A program made the translations under genes and the position numbers. The notes beneath the pieces are model-generated. The model ran no database searches. It was given only the letters and a program-made list of their open reading frames with translations, and was not told the origin of the DNA. Source: Phycisphaerales bacterium (GTDB lineage Bacteria; Planctomycetota; Phycisphaerae; Phycisphaerales; UBA1924). Taken from it: a stretch of DNA of 64,000 nucleotides. Below are positions 41,751 to 50,964 of this stretch, one piece after another. The stretch's first letter is position 1. Each line of letters starts with the position of its first letter. The stretch is taken from assembly GCA_020427395.1 (NCBI GenBank), contig JAGQON010000001.1, forward strand, positions 151,812 to 215,811. Direction: 5' to 3'.

Positions 41751-41770
41751 CCTGTCCACACCCGGACAGG
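41751..41770 (+). promoter_or_regulatory. Hairpin in the leader of the PEP-CTERM gene
   Basis: CCTGTCC (41751-41757) pairs with GGACAGG (41764-41770). It lies 22 bp before the ATG at 41793 and just upstream of the ribosome-binding site (AGAGAGGAA). It could influence translation. No known riboswitch. Confidence 0.4.
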
Positions 41771-41792
41771 ACAACCCAAGAGAGGAACCCCC

Positions 41793-42701
41793 ATGGATAC
41801 CCGACTCGCCATCCTCGCGCTCGCCGCGACGCTCAACATCCCCTCCCTCGCACTCGCAGGCCCAATCTACTCAAACGATTTCGAGCAGTCCGTCAACAGC
41901 GGTGACGCAGAGTGGGGGGCAACCATCCGACGAGAAATCGGAGGCCCATACACCACCGTCCTCGGACGCTTCGGCACAACCAGCCTCGGGTTCACGCTCA
42001 TCGCCAACGAAGAAAACACCGCAGGGCTCGGCTCGGGAACCAGCACCAACGATAAGTACAACATCACACGGCGCGAATACACGCGGCTGCGAGAAAGAGT
42101 CCCATTCCCCGACTCATCCTCAGGCGGCGCCATCTCCGGCAACGATCCAACGCTGCCCACGAGCTCGACATTCAACGGCCACAAGCTCGATCTGGGCAAC
42201 GGCATCAAAAACGGGAATACCAACAACGACGACCCAAACCCAGACAACCTCTTCATCAGAGGTACCTACTCCATCACCTTCGATCTCATGCTCTTCGATT
42301 CGTGGGACGGGCAGTACAACGATAACGGCCCCGACAAGTTCACCGTCAAAGCCAACGGGCAGACACTCTTCGATGAATACCTCGAGGTCCACACCCTCGA
42401 AAACAACTTCCGAATGCCCGACGAGATCCCCGAACTCAACGCCTACAGCAGCACCTGGCGCGATCTCATCTACCGCGACATCACCCTCTACTTCGATGTG
42501 AACAACGACCGACGCCGATTCAACTTTGAGTTTATCGGCTCGCTCAGCCAGGGAATCAGCGACGAGTCATGGGGCATCGATAATGTGCGCGTCGAAGCAG
42601 TGGGGCAGCTCCGCGGTGCCTCGGCACCCCTCGTACCCGCCCCCGCATCGCTCACCCTGCTCGGCACCGGGCTCGGGCTCATCAGCCGCCGAAAGAGGTA
42701 A
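41793..42701 (+). CDS. PEP-CTERM-like exported protein
   Basis: 302 residues. Signal peptide RLAILALAATLNIPSLALAG; a beta-sandwich body (YSNDFEQSVNSGDAEWGA, GTYSITFDLMLFDSWDGQYN, SWGIDNVRVEA), which looks lectin-like; C-terminal anchor APASLTLLGTGLGLISRRKR. The typical glycan-binding pattern of this family suggests cell-surface attachment. Convergent with the desaturase gene, 6 bp apart. Confidence 0.82.
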   Translation: MDTRLAILALAATLNIPSLALAGPIYSNDFEQSVNSGDAEWGATIRREIGGPYTTVLGRFGTTSLGFTLIANEENTAGLGSGTSTNDKYNITRREYTRLRERVPFPDSSSGGAISGNDPTLPTSSTFNGHKLDLGNGIKNGNTNNDDPNPDNLFIRGTYSITFDLMLFDSWDGQYNDNGPDKFTVKANGQTLFDEYLEVHTLENNFRMPDEIPELNAYSSTWRDLIYRDITLYFDVNNDRRRFNFEFIGSLSQGISDESWGIDNVRVEAVGQLRGASAPLVPAPASLTLLGTGLGLISRRKR

Positions 42702-42707
42702 GCCGAC

Positions 42708-43676
42708 TCAACCCGCCTGCTTCGCCGCCACCCGCGCCGGCGACGGCACACGGATCTTCGAGGCAAGCCCAACCCGGCTCATCGCCAGAATCGTCAGGTA
42801 GCTGATATCCAGCTGCCACCAGCGCAGACCATGTCGGGCGCTCGTCGGGAAGGCATGGTGGTTGTTGTGCCAACCCTCGCCCAGGCCCAGGACCCCGAAC
42901 ACGATGTTGTTGCGGCTCTCATCGTGACTCTTGAACGGGCGGCTGCCCCAGATGTGACACACCGAGTTGATGCTCCAGGTCACATGGTGTACCAGGAAGA
43001 TACGAACAAGCCCACCCCAGATAAAGCCGAGCAGCACGCCTGTCCAACTCCAGGTCAGCAGACCACCCAGCACCGCCGGGATCAGCAGTCCTAGCAAAAC
43101 CCAAAGCGGGAAGAGGGCACTCATCGTCCGGATCAGGCGATCACGACGCAGGTCAACGACATACTTCTGCAGTGAGATGCTGTGCGAGCGGAAAAGCCAG
43201 CCCATATGCGCGTGCCACATCCCGCGGAGCGCATTGAAGACCCCGGCGCCGTGCGTATGCGGCGAGTGCGGGTCATGCTCGTCGTCGCTGTGCTGGTGGT
43301 GGCTCCGGTGCACGGCCGCCCATTTGAGCACCGAGCCCTCCAAGGCCATCGAACCCGCGATCGCCAGCAGTGCCTGCATGAAACGCGGCGTCTCGAAGCT
43401 CTTGTGCGTGAAGAACCGGTGATAACCCACCGTGATCCCCAGCCCGCTGATCAGGTACATCACAAACAGCAGCACCAAGTACACCCAACTGAACGCAACC
43501 CCCCAGAGCAGCCAGATCGCCACGATCAGCCCGATGAATGGCAGCACCACCCCGACAAGGTTGACCAGACGAACCTGAAGCGAAACTCGCTCAAGCACTT
43601 CTCCCGTCACATGATCGGGCTGATGTTCTGGGAGTGAAGACTCGGCGTGCGAGTCATGGGTATGCGAGTGTGGCAT
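42708..43676 (-). CDS. Acyl-CoA delta-9 desaturase-like fatty acid desaturase
   Basis: 322 residues. Membrane di-iron desaturase with the three histidine boxes GYHRFFTHKSF, AVHRSHHQHSDDEHD and GWHNNHHAFPTSARH, and several helices. An N-terminal His-rich stretch (PHSHTHDSHAESS) is unusual. It introduces a double bond in saturated fatty acyl chains and so adjusts membrane fluidity. Its promoter lies in the 200 bp up to the stop of the zinc-ribbon gene. Confidence 0.93.
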   Translation of the reverse strand: MPHSHTHDSHAESSLPEHQPDHVTGEVLERVSLQVRLVNLVGVVLPFIGLIVAIWLLWGVAFSWVYLVLLFVMYLISGLGITVGYHRFFTHKSFETPRFMQALLAIAGSMALEGSVLKWAAVHRSHHQHSDDEHDPHSPHTHGAGVFNALRGMWHAHMGWLFRSHSISLQKYVVDLRRDRLIRTMSALFPLWVLLGLLIPAVLGGLLTWSWTGVLLGFIWGGLVRIFLVHHVTWSINSVCHIWGSRPFKSHDESRNNIVFGVLGLGEGWHNNHHAFPTSARHGLRWWQLDISYLTILAMSRVGLASKIRVPSPARVAAKQAG

Positions 43677-43874
43677 TCATTGCTCATCAGAAAGGAAGGC
43701 ACGCGGCATGCGTGCCCGGGGTTGGACTGCCCTGAACATACCCGAAAACGGACAGGCATGTCGGCATCAGCAGTACACCTATTGAAGCCTGTAAGGTCAT
43801 ACGAAACCGGGGAAGCATCAAGAAAGGTGCGCAAAGCTTGAAGTTCTACTCATCGATTCCTGCTCAAGCGCAAA

Positions 43875-44744
43875 TCACGCTTCCGGGGCACGCCTCGAAC
43901 CCGCACGCCCATGCCCCGTCATCCTCGGCAACGCCGGCATCGCACGCTCGAGCAGCCGCACAAACCGCCCAGAAATCAAATACGCACCCAAATAACTCAA
44001 CAATCCGACGCCAAAGGTCATCCACGCGATGGGCATGCCAACGCTCTCGATCGCGAGTGCATGCGGGCTGTTGCGGTAGTAGGGCATATAGGTAAAATCG
44101 ACCGCGAGGTAGGTCTGAAGTGCGGCCAGCCCCACCGCAAATGATGAAAACGCCAGCAGCGTAACGATGTGAGACTGGGAGAAGACGATCCGCACACAGA
44201 TCGCGACGACTGGTGCGATCAGCAAGAACCACAACCAGTCAGTCAGCACGATCAGGTCAATCCCCTCAAAAACAGACCGATCAGTGAGCAGTGCTTCACG
44301 CCCAACATCATCCCACCACGCAAAGTTGACTTCGATCTCTGGGTTGTACCAGAGTATGCGATCTTCATAAACGGAAGTATACTGTCGGTACGCTTCATCA
44401 CTCCTCGCGAACGCGTCTGAGATCTGCCTTGCAAAGGGGAATGTCGAGGCAAACGCCGTGGATTGCGACATCCCAACCAAGCCCGCGATCCCGCCACCCA
44501 GCGCCACGATCACCATCATCAGCCAGAACGATCGCATGCACGCCATCTTGAGCCGACGAAAACGCCACGGCTGCGCAATCACCCCTGCCGGCTGCTGCTG
44601 CCCGCACTCTGGGCAACGCACCGCCATCAGGTGGTATTCCGAGATGTAGTAGGGCTCCTGACCTGAGAGATCGAACCTGCACAGAGCGCACATCCGCACA
44701 CGCTTCTCCGGGAACGCTGGTGCTGGCCCTTGCGCGTCACTCAC
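43875..44744 (-). CDS. Zinc-ribbon membrane protein
   Basis: 289 residues. Zinc ribbon with [10 protein letters not shown] and [11 protein letters not shown] near the N-terminus, followed by at least four hydrophobic segments ([73 protein letters not shown]). Planctomycetes have many such proteins without assigned function. It overlaps the thyA stop by 4 bases, so it is co-translated with thymidylate synthase. Confidence 0.7.
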   Translation of the reverse strand: MSDAQGPAPAFPEKRVRMCALCRFDLSGQEPYYISEYHLMAVRCPECGQQQPAGVIAQPWRFRRLKMACMRSFWLMMVIVALGGGIAGLVGMSQSTAFASTFPFARQISDAFARSDEAYRQYTSVYEDRILWYNPEIEVNFAWWDDVGREALLTDRSVFEGIDLIVLTDWLWFLLIAPVVAICVRIVFSQSHIVTLLAFSSFAVGLAALQTYLAVDFTYMPYYRNSPHALAIESVGMPIAWMTFGVGLLSYLGAYLISGRFVRLLERAMPALPRMTGHGRAGSRRAPEA

Positions 44745-45601
44745 ACCGCGACCGCCGCCTTGATATGCGGATGCGGGTTGTAATCCACCAGCTCAAAGTC
44801 CTCTAACCTGAAATCGAACACCGATCTCACATCCGGGTTGATCCGCATCGTCGGCAGCGCCCGATGCTCACGCGAGAGCTGCTCGTCGACCTGCGGCAGG
44901 TGATTGATATAGATGTGCGCATCGCCCAGCGTATGAATAAACGCGCCCGGGCGGTAGCCCGTGGTCTGCGCCAGCATCATGGTCAGCAGCGCATACGACG
45001 CGACATTGAAGGGCACGCCCAGAAACAGATCCGCCGAGCGCTGGTACAGCTGGCAGTTGAGCCAGTCCTTCCCGCCATCGGTCGCACGCTGCACATTGAA
45101 CTGGAACAGGCAGTGGCACGGCGGCAGGGCCATCTCGTCCACCTGCCCGGGGTTCCAGGCGCTGACGATGTGACGACGCGAGTGGGGGTTCTGACGCAGC
45201 GCCCGCTCCAGGTTCGCGATCTGATCCACAGTCCGCCCGTCGGGCATCGCCCACGAACGCCACTGCGCCCCGTAGACCGGCCCAAGGTCCCCATTCTCGT
45301 CCGCCCACTCGTCCCAGATCGAGACCCCGTTGTCCTTGAGGTACGCGATGTTCGTATCCCCTCTCAGGAACCACAGAAGCTCATGAATGATCGATCGCAG
45401 GTGCAGTTTCTTGGTGGTCACCGCAGGGAACCCGGCCTGGATCCCCCGCTCGATAAACGCTTCGCGAGCCCCGGGCGTATCAGGAGACAGGAAATAGCGG
45501 CTCTGATGCCCAAAAACAGAGATCGTCCCGACCCCGGTCCGATCGTCACAAGGTGTGCCCTCAGACAGCACGCGACGCAAAATATCGTGATACTGGATCA
45601 T
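44741..45601 (-). CDS. thyA: Thymidylate synthase
   Basis: 286 residues. ThyA with the active-site cysteine in [11 protein letters not shown], the folate/dUMP motifs [39 protein letters not shown], and the C-terminal region [10 protein letters not shown]. It converts dUMP to dTMP with 5,10-methylene-THF. The start [12 protein letters not shown] fits the family. It overlaps the downstream zinc-ribbon gene by 4 bases. Confidence 0.97.
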   Translation of the reverse strand: MIQYHDILRRVLSEGTPCDDRTGVGTISVFGHQSRYFLSPDTPGAREAFIERGIQAGFPAVTTKKLHLRSIIHELLWFLRGDTNIAYLKDNGVSIWDEWADENGDLGPVYGAQWRSWAMPDGRTVDQIANLERALRQNPHSRRHIVSAWNPGQVDEMALPPCHCLFQFNVQRATDGGKDWLNCQLYQRSADLFLGVPFNVASYALLTMMLAQTTGYRPGAFIHTLGDAHIYINHLPQVDEQLSREHRALPTMRINPDVRSVFDFRLEDFELVDYNPHPHIKAAVAV

Positions 45602-45680
45602 AACGGCACAGTGTACACGCCCGGCTCCGGGCTCGCCAATCGCCCCAGCCGATGGGAGAAACATCGGCGAATCGGCACTG

Positions 45681-45702
45681 AAAAACCGCCCGCATCGGGC
45701 GG
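45681..45702 (-). terminator. Rho-independent terminator
   Basis: CCGCCCG-CAT-CGGGCGG (45686-45702) followed on the minus strand by TTTTT. It ends the PEP-CTERM gene upstream and isolates thyA. Confidence 0.75.
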
Positions 45703-45728
45703 GCGGCTCAACGATGAGCAACAAGATA

Positions 45729-46538
45729 TCAGCGACGGCGACGGACCGCGATCAAGCCAGCGAAGCCCATCAAAAGGCCAGTCCCCGGTGCTGGGACGCG
45801 GAAGATCTCGGTGCTCGCGGCCCCCAGTAGGTCGCCGCTGAACCCGGTGATCGATCCGTAGTACGAAGTCGCGCCGTTGTCGGCGTCAAAGCTGTGCAAC
45901 CCGCCGTCACGGTCGAGCACAAAGATCCCTGATGCGAGTTCAAGGAAAGAAACCGGCCCGAACCCGATGTCGTACGACGCGATCTCCATCCCACTCGCAG
46001 AGTTGAATACGCGGATGCTGTCATTCTCGAAGTCTGCCCCGAGGAACCGGTTGGGCGCGATCTCCTGATGATCAAAGTACAGGCCGCCAACTCCAGACTG
46101 GATATCCGCGAGTTCGGTGAAATCGCCCGAGAACGGGTCGTAAGTCGCTCCGATGTAGTCATTCACGGTCGGGCCAATCCGCCGGATCGACATGAAGATG
46201 TCGCCGCGATGCGTGCCGGCAAAGCCTGAAGAAAAGTAGAACTCGTCCTCGCCCTCAAGATCATTGACATCGAAGATCACCGTCTCGGTGCCTGTCGACA
46301 TGTTGTACTCAATCAGCTGATCCGTCACATTGGCAAGCATCTTGTTGCCGCCCGTGAAAATGATGTCATTGATCGCTAATCCGCCCTGCACCTGATAGAT
46401 CTCGTTCGCGGTAAGCGAAGCACCGCTGACTGAATAAATGCGCCCGTCTGCGCCCGCAACATAAAAATCGGCGAGCCCCGCCGATGCTGTTCCGCATACA
46501 AAGACCGCGATCAACCCAGTTGCTTGTATCTTCATCAT
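45729..46538 (-). CDS. PEP-CTERM-like exported protein
   Basis: 269 residues. Signal peptide [20 protein letters not shown]; a repetitive beta-structure resembling a propeller ([59 protein letters not shown]); anchor [20 protein letters not shown]. Start at 46538 (MMKIQ) after CAGGAGATGAAC. The AT-rich leader contains the terminator of pepF. Function at the cell surface is inferred. Confidence 0.82.
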   Translation of the reverse strand: MMKIQATGLIAVFVCGTASAGLADFYVAGADGRIYSVSGASLTANEIYQVQGGLAINDIIFTGGNKMLANVTDQLIEYNMSTGTETVIFDVNDLEGEDEFYFSSGFAGTHRGDIFMSIRRIGPTVNDYIGATYDPFSGDFTELADIQSGVGGLYFDHQEIAPNRFLGADFENDSIRVFNSASGMEIASYDIGFGPVSFLELASGIFVLDRDGGLHSFDADNGATSYYGSITGFSGDLLGAASTEIFRVPAPGTGLLMGFAGLIAVRRRR

Positions 46539-46565
46539 GTTCATCTCCTGCATCATGACGCGAAT

Positions 46566-46593
46566 AAAACGCCCCCATGTCAATATGGGGGCG
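46566..46593 (-). terminator. Candidate terminator of pepF
   Basis: CGCCCCCAT (46570-46578) pairs with ATGGGGGCG (46585-46593); on the minus strand it is followed by TTTTATTC. It lies about 45 bp after the pepF stop, within the leader of the next PEP-CTERM gene. Confidence 0.6.
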
Positions 46594-46638
46594 AAACGAG
46601 ACAGTTCCAATAAAAACGAAGTTTATGATGCGGAACGC

Positions 46639-48384
46639 TTATTCCGGCAGCTTGTCCAGCTCCGCCTGAACCCGCTCCACCAGGCGTCCAACCGTCTCAT
46701 CGCCGAAGTCGAACGGCAGCCCAGCCGCGTGGAACAACTCAGGCAGCGGTCGCGACCCGCCCAGCGACAGCGACTTGCGATACGCCGCCAGCGCGGCTTC
46801 TTCGCCCTGCTCCAGGCTGATCAGCCAGATGCCCAGCGCCCCCAGCTGCGCGATGCCGTACTCGATGTAGTAGAACGGCACCCCGAAGAGGTGGCTCTGG
46901 CGCTGCCAGACATACTTCCGCTCCTCCTCAAGCCCGTCCCAGTTCACCACATGGCCCTGGTGCCCGAATCGCTTCTCAAGATCGAGCCACGCCTGCGCAC
47001 GCTCATCGCGCGAGTGCCCGGGGTTGGCATACACCCAGTGCTGGAACGCATCAATATTCGCAATCCACGGCAGCAGCCCGATGCTCCCCTCAAGCTGCTT
47101 ACGCCGCGCACGGTTCGCGTCCTCCTCGCTGGGGTAGTACGCGTCCCAGTACGGCATCGTCAGCAGTTCCATGCTCATCGAAGCCACCTCGGCGTACTCC
47201 AGCGGCGAGCTGCGGTACCAGACCAGCGGCTCGTCGTTGCAGTACATCGCGTGGAACGCGTGACCCGCCTCGTGCACCATCGTCTCCACATCACGATGCT
47301 GACCCGCGGCGTTCATAAAGATAAACGGCAGCTTGGAGCGATCGCGGAAGTAGAGGTACCCGCCGGGCGCCTTGCCCTTACGTGAATCCAGATCGAGCAT
47401 CGCCCCGTTGGCCGTGCCCTGCGTGTTCGAGCCGTCGCCCATGCTCGCAAAAAAAGCGCTCAGTTCGGGGCTCAGCTTGTCGAAGACCTTCTGCGTCTTG
47501 CCGACCAGATCCTTGCCGCCCTCGAACGGCTCAAGCGCGGCCCGGTTCTTCGGGTCCACCGCCAGGTCCCAGGGGCGGAGCTGCTCAAGCCCCAGCTGCT
47601 CCTTGCGGCGCGCATCGAGCTTGGCCGTGAACGGCATCACATGCTTCTGGACCGCGTCATGAAACGCGCCGCACATCTCGGGCGTGTAGTCAAAGCGGTG
47701 CTTGCTCTTGAATGCGAACCCGATGAAGTTCTCGAAGCCCGCGTTCTGCGCCACCGTCTGGCGCTTCTGCACCATCGTGTCGTAGATCCCGCTGATCTTC
47801 TCCTGATCATCGAGACGACGCTTGGCGACCTTCCGCCACGCGTCCTCACGGACCGAGCGATCGGCGGATTCCATGAACTTGCCCATCATGGGCATCGTCT
47901 TCTCTTCGCCCTTCCAATCGACCGTCATCGCGCCGCAGATCTTGTCGTACTCCTGATCCAGCTGCGCCAGCTCCGTCTCGATCGACACATTCTCCGGGCG
48001 GAACAGCTCGACATCCGCCGCCGTATCACGGAAGAGCACCTCGTAGTGATCCCCTGTCAACCCGTACTGCTCGCACAGGGCCTTCATCTTCTTGTCGAGC
48101 TCGAAGCTCACCGGCTTCACCTTGGGAACCACCGTAGTGATGAACGAGGTGTACGCGGCCTGCTTGTCCTCATCACCCGTGTCGCAGGTCATATCGATGT
48201 AGGTATTCGCGCCAGATTCGCCGATCGCCGCCTCCAGCTCGCTCCGATCGAGGATCCACTGCTCCAGCTCCGCCTTCGAGCTGACCTCGCGGTCCAGCAG
48301 TTTCTGCATCAGCGGCTCGATGTTCTCCCACTTGGTCGCATCGAGCACCTCGGGCACAAAGTCCGTATTCGGCATCGTCGTCAT
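46639..48384 (-). CDS. pepF: M3 family oligoendopeptidase F
   Basis: 581 residues. Zinc peptidase with VETMVHEAGHAFHAMYC (HExxH), and EYAEVASMSMELLTMPYW carrying the third ligand Glu. It degrades peptides in the cytoplasm. Start MTTMPNTD at 48384 has GGAG 6 bp upstream; a longer reading from 48411 is possible. It is the last of a minus-strand run after gpsA and cca, with a gap of 72 bp to cca. Confidence 0.93.
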   Translation of the reverse strand: MTTMPNTDFVPEVLDATKWENIEPLMQKLLDREVSSKAELEQWILDRSELEAAIGESGANTYIDMTCDTGDEDKQAAYTSFITTVVPKVKPVSFELDKKMKALCEQYGLTGDHYEVLFRDTAADVELFRPENVSIETELAQLDQEYDKICGAMTVDWKGEEKTMPMMGKFMESADRSVREDAWRKVAKRRLDDQEKISGIYDTMVQKRQTVAQNAGFENFIGFAFKSKHRFDYTPEMCGAFHDAVQKHVMPFTAKLDARRKEQLGLEQLRPWDLAVDPKNRAALEPFEGGKDLVGKTQKVFDKLSPELSAFFASMGDGSNTQGTANGAMLDLDSRKGKAPGGYLYFRDRSKLPFIFMNAAGQHRDVETMVHEAGHAFHAMYCNDEPLVWYRSSPLEYAEVASMSMELLTMPYWDAYYPSEEDANRARRKQLEGSIGLLPWIANIDAFQHWVYANPGHSRDERAQAWLDLEKRFGHQGHVVNWDGLEEERKYVWQRQSHLFGVPFYYIEYGIAQLGALGIWLISLEQGEEAALAAYRKSLSLGGSRPLPELFHAAGLPFDFGDETVGRLVERVQAELDKLPE

Positions 48385-48456
48385 TGCGTACTCCATTGAG
48401 TCTGTTCGCACGCCAGAGAACCCGGCGCACGAGATGAGTCATTGATTCTGTTCATT

Positions 48457-49680
48457 CTATGCGGGTTTTTCGTTCAGTTTCTTCGCCAGTTCGATCGCCC
48501 CCAGCCGGTCATGCACCCGCCCCTCGAGCTGCGCGTCGTACACCGCATCGAGGATCTCCCGGAACCGAGGTCCAGGGTTCATCCCCAGCTCAATCAACCC
48601 GCCCCCATCGATCAGCGCCGGCGGGCAGACGCCCTCCTCCGACTCCGCCCACGCGTTGATCTCGTGCACGATCGCGTCCGCATCGTCCCGTTCTCGCTCC
48701 GCGCACCATGCCTCGAAGAGCGACAAGGCATCGCCCGCGTGCTCACGCCCAGCAAGACGCCGCTTGCCCGCAACACCAAGCTGCTCCCAGTTGTCGTGCA
48801 TGGAGCGAGCGATCTCCAGGATCGACGCCAGCGTATCGCGGTCCGCATTCGAGAGGTCCAGGCGCTGACGATACACGCGGCAGACCCCCCCGGAGTCCTC
48901 ATCGATCCCCAGCCCCCGACCCAGCGCCAACGCCGCCAGCGCCAGCCCATACGAGATCCGCACGCCCAGGCGACCCATGATCCCCGGATCGAACGAGCAC
49001 ACATCGCCGAACACCGCGTCATCCAGCCCGAGCTCGTCGATCAGCCCGATCGCCGCGGTCCGCGAGGGGTGCAGCAGCATGCGTCGCATCTCATCACCGA
49101 TCCGCTCGATCGACACTCCGCGCAGCTCCAACGCGTGCCGCCTGATCGCCTCCGCCGTGTTCGCCTCGATCGTTAGCCCATAGCGGGCGGCAAAGCGCAC
49201 CGCCCGCATCGCCCGCAGGTGGTCTTCCTGCAGCCGCTTGTCAGGGTCGCCCACCGCCCGAAGCACCCGCGCCTCAATGTCACGACGACCATCCACATAG
49301 TCGATCACCTCTTCGCTCTCGGGGTCGAGGAACAACGCGTTGATCGTGAAGTCACGGCGCTGCGCATCCATCTCCGGCGAGGAGAACTCGATGCTGTCCG
49401 GTCGGCGAGCATCGCTGTACACCCCGTCGCTGCGGAAAGTCGCCACCTCGATCGTTGCCCCGAAATCACGAACCAGCACCACGCCGAACGCCGCGCCCAC
49501 GGATGCTGTCTTGCGAAAATACGCTTCGATCTGCTCCGGACGAGCGTCCGTCGCGACATCAAAGTCCTTGGGCTCGTGCCCCAGCAGCATATCGCGCACG
49601 CAGCCACCCGCCAGGTACGCGACATGGTCGCGCTCACGCAGGCCACGGATCACACGCACTGCCGCGTCCCGCTCACTCAC
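48457..49680 (-). CDS. cca: CCA tRNA nucleotidyltransferase / poly(A) polymerase family
   Basis: 407 residues. Class II nucleotidyltransferase: GGCVRDMLLGHEPKDFDVAT (metal-binding DxD and GG motif), RRDFTINALFLDP, and RAMRAVRFAARYGLTIEA. It adds CCA to tRNA 3' ends, or may be a poly(A) polymerase; the sequence alone does not separate these. It overlaps gpsA by 4 bases at its start. Confidence 0.92.
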   Translation of the reverse strand: MSERDAAVRVIRGLRERDHVAYLAGGCVRDMLLGHEPKDFDVATDARPEQIEAYFRKTASVGAAFGVVLVRDFGATIEVATFRSDGVYSDARRPDSIEFSSPEMDAQRRDFTINALFLDPESEEVIDYVDGRRDIEARVLRAVGDPDKRLQEDHLRAMRAVRFAARYGLTIEANTAEAIRRHALELRGVSIERIGDEMRRMLLHPSRTAAIGLIDELGLDDAVFGDVCSFDPGIMGRLGVRISYGLALAALALGRGLGIDEDSGGVCRVYRQRLDLSNADRDTLASILEIARSMHDNWEQLGVAGKRRLAGREHAGDALSLFEAWCAERERDDADAIVHEINAWAESEEGVCPPALIDGGGLIELGMNPGPRFREILDAVYDAQLEGRVHDRLGAIELAKKLNEKPA

Positions 49681-50750
49681 CCGATCTGCTCCTCACGAAG
49701 CTCGCGGCTCATCAGCATCGCGATCGCATCAACAGGATCAAGGTGCTCGAACAACACCGCGAACACCGCGTCCGTGATCGGCATGTCCACACGATATTTC
49801 TTCGCCAGGTCCACGACCGACTCCGTCGTCGCTACGCCTTCCACAACGCACATCGCGTCACGCAGGTACTGATCCAGTTTTAGGCCCTTACCCAGTGCCT
49901 CGCCGCACGAGCGGTTCCGCCCCTCCGGTGAGAAGCAGGTCGTCGCCAGATCACCAACACCAGCAATCCCAAAGAAAGTCTGGGTCTGCGCGCCCATCGC
50001 GCTGCCGAGGCGACCGATCTCCGCCAATCCACGCGCCAGCAGCGCGCTCTTGGCATTGAACCCCGCGCCGAGCCCGTCGATGATTCCCGCGGCGATCGCG
50101 ATGACATTCTTCGTCGCCCCCGCCAGCTCAACGCCCAGCAAATCCGGGTTCGTGTAGATCCGCAGCCAGCTCGTCGAGAACAGCTGCTGGATCTGTTCCG
50201 CAAAGCCCGGGTGGTCCGAAGCAGCCGCCATCGTCGCCGGCTTGCACTGCGCCAGCTCGCTCGCGATCGCCGGGCCAGACATGCACCCCAGCGCACGCGG
50301 CTTGCCGTCCGGATCATCACCCAGCACATCCGCGATGATCTGTGTCGGGCGCATCAGCGTCCGGTTCTCGATCCCCTTGGCCACGCTGATCACGCTCGCG
50401 GTGGGGGGGACAAGCCCCCTGATCCGCTCCCATGCCTCGCGGATGAACTGCACCGGGATGGCACACACGATGACATCCGCCTCCGCCAGCGCTTCGGCAT
50501 CGCTCAGCGCCACACGGACCGAATCAGGCAGCCGGAAGCCCGGGAGCCGCTCACTCCGACGCGTCTGCGACAACGCCCCGCACTCATTCTCATCATGGCC
50601 CCACATCGTCACGCGGGCCCGAGGCGATTCCCCGGCCCCGTGCGGATCGGGAATCGACAACGCAGCCGCACACACAAGCCCCATCTGCCCGATCCCCAGA
50701 ATCGTCACCCGAGGGGGCTCGCCGTTGTTGCGCGTTGATGGGTCTGCCAT
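49677..50750 (-). CDS. gpsA: NAD(P)H-dependent glycerol-3-phosphate dehydrogenase
   Basis: 357 residues. Rossmann motif VTILGIGQMGLVCAAAL (GxGxMG), SVAKGIENRTL, SGPAIASELAQCKPATM, VELAGATKNVIAIAAGIIDG with the catalytic Lys, and GVGDLATTCFSPEGRNRSCG. It makes sn-glycerol 3-phosphate for phospholipids. The N-terminus has about 15 extra residues. First gene of the gpsA-cca-pepF run. Confidence 0.95.
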   Translation of the reverse strand: MADPSTRNNGEPPRVTILGIGQMGLVCAAALSIPDPHGAGESPRARVTMWGHDENECGALSQTRRSERLPGFRLPDSVRVALSDAEALAEADVIVCAIPVQFIREAWERIRGLVPPTASVISVAKGIENRTLMRPTQIIADVLGDDPDGKPRALGCMSGPAIASELAQCKPATMAAASDHPGFAEQIQQLFSTSWLRIYTNPDLLGVELAGATKNVIAIAAGIIDGLGAGFNAKSALLARGLAEIGRLGSAMGAQTQTFFGIAGVGDLATTCFSPEGRNRSCGEALGKGLKLDQYLRDAMCVVEGVATTESVVDLAKKYRVDMPITDAVFAVLFEHLDPVDAIAMLMSRELREEQIG

Positions 50751-50964
50751 ACCAATGCTCCGTATCTGTTGCGTGACCGGCTCAGATCAGCCGAACCATC
50801 GCCCGCGGGGTGCGTACAACCTCCAGCCGTACCCAAACCGCCACCGGACACTATATACAGACTCTCCCCCAGCTTGCCGCAAACCCAGCCCAAGCCCCCT
50901 ACACTTCCCTCCACGCCGGGAACCTCCGAGCAGGAACTGATCTCAACCCAAAGAGACCCATTCC

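Noticed and set aside
43677..43874. Small gene between the desaturase and the zinc-ribbon protein
   Set aside because: Short open frames on both strands lack a ribosome-binding site and typical codon use; probably the desaturase promoter region.
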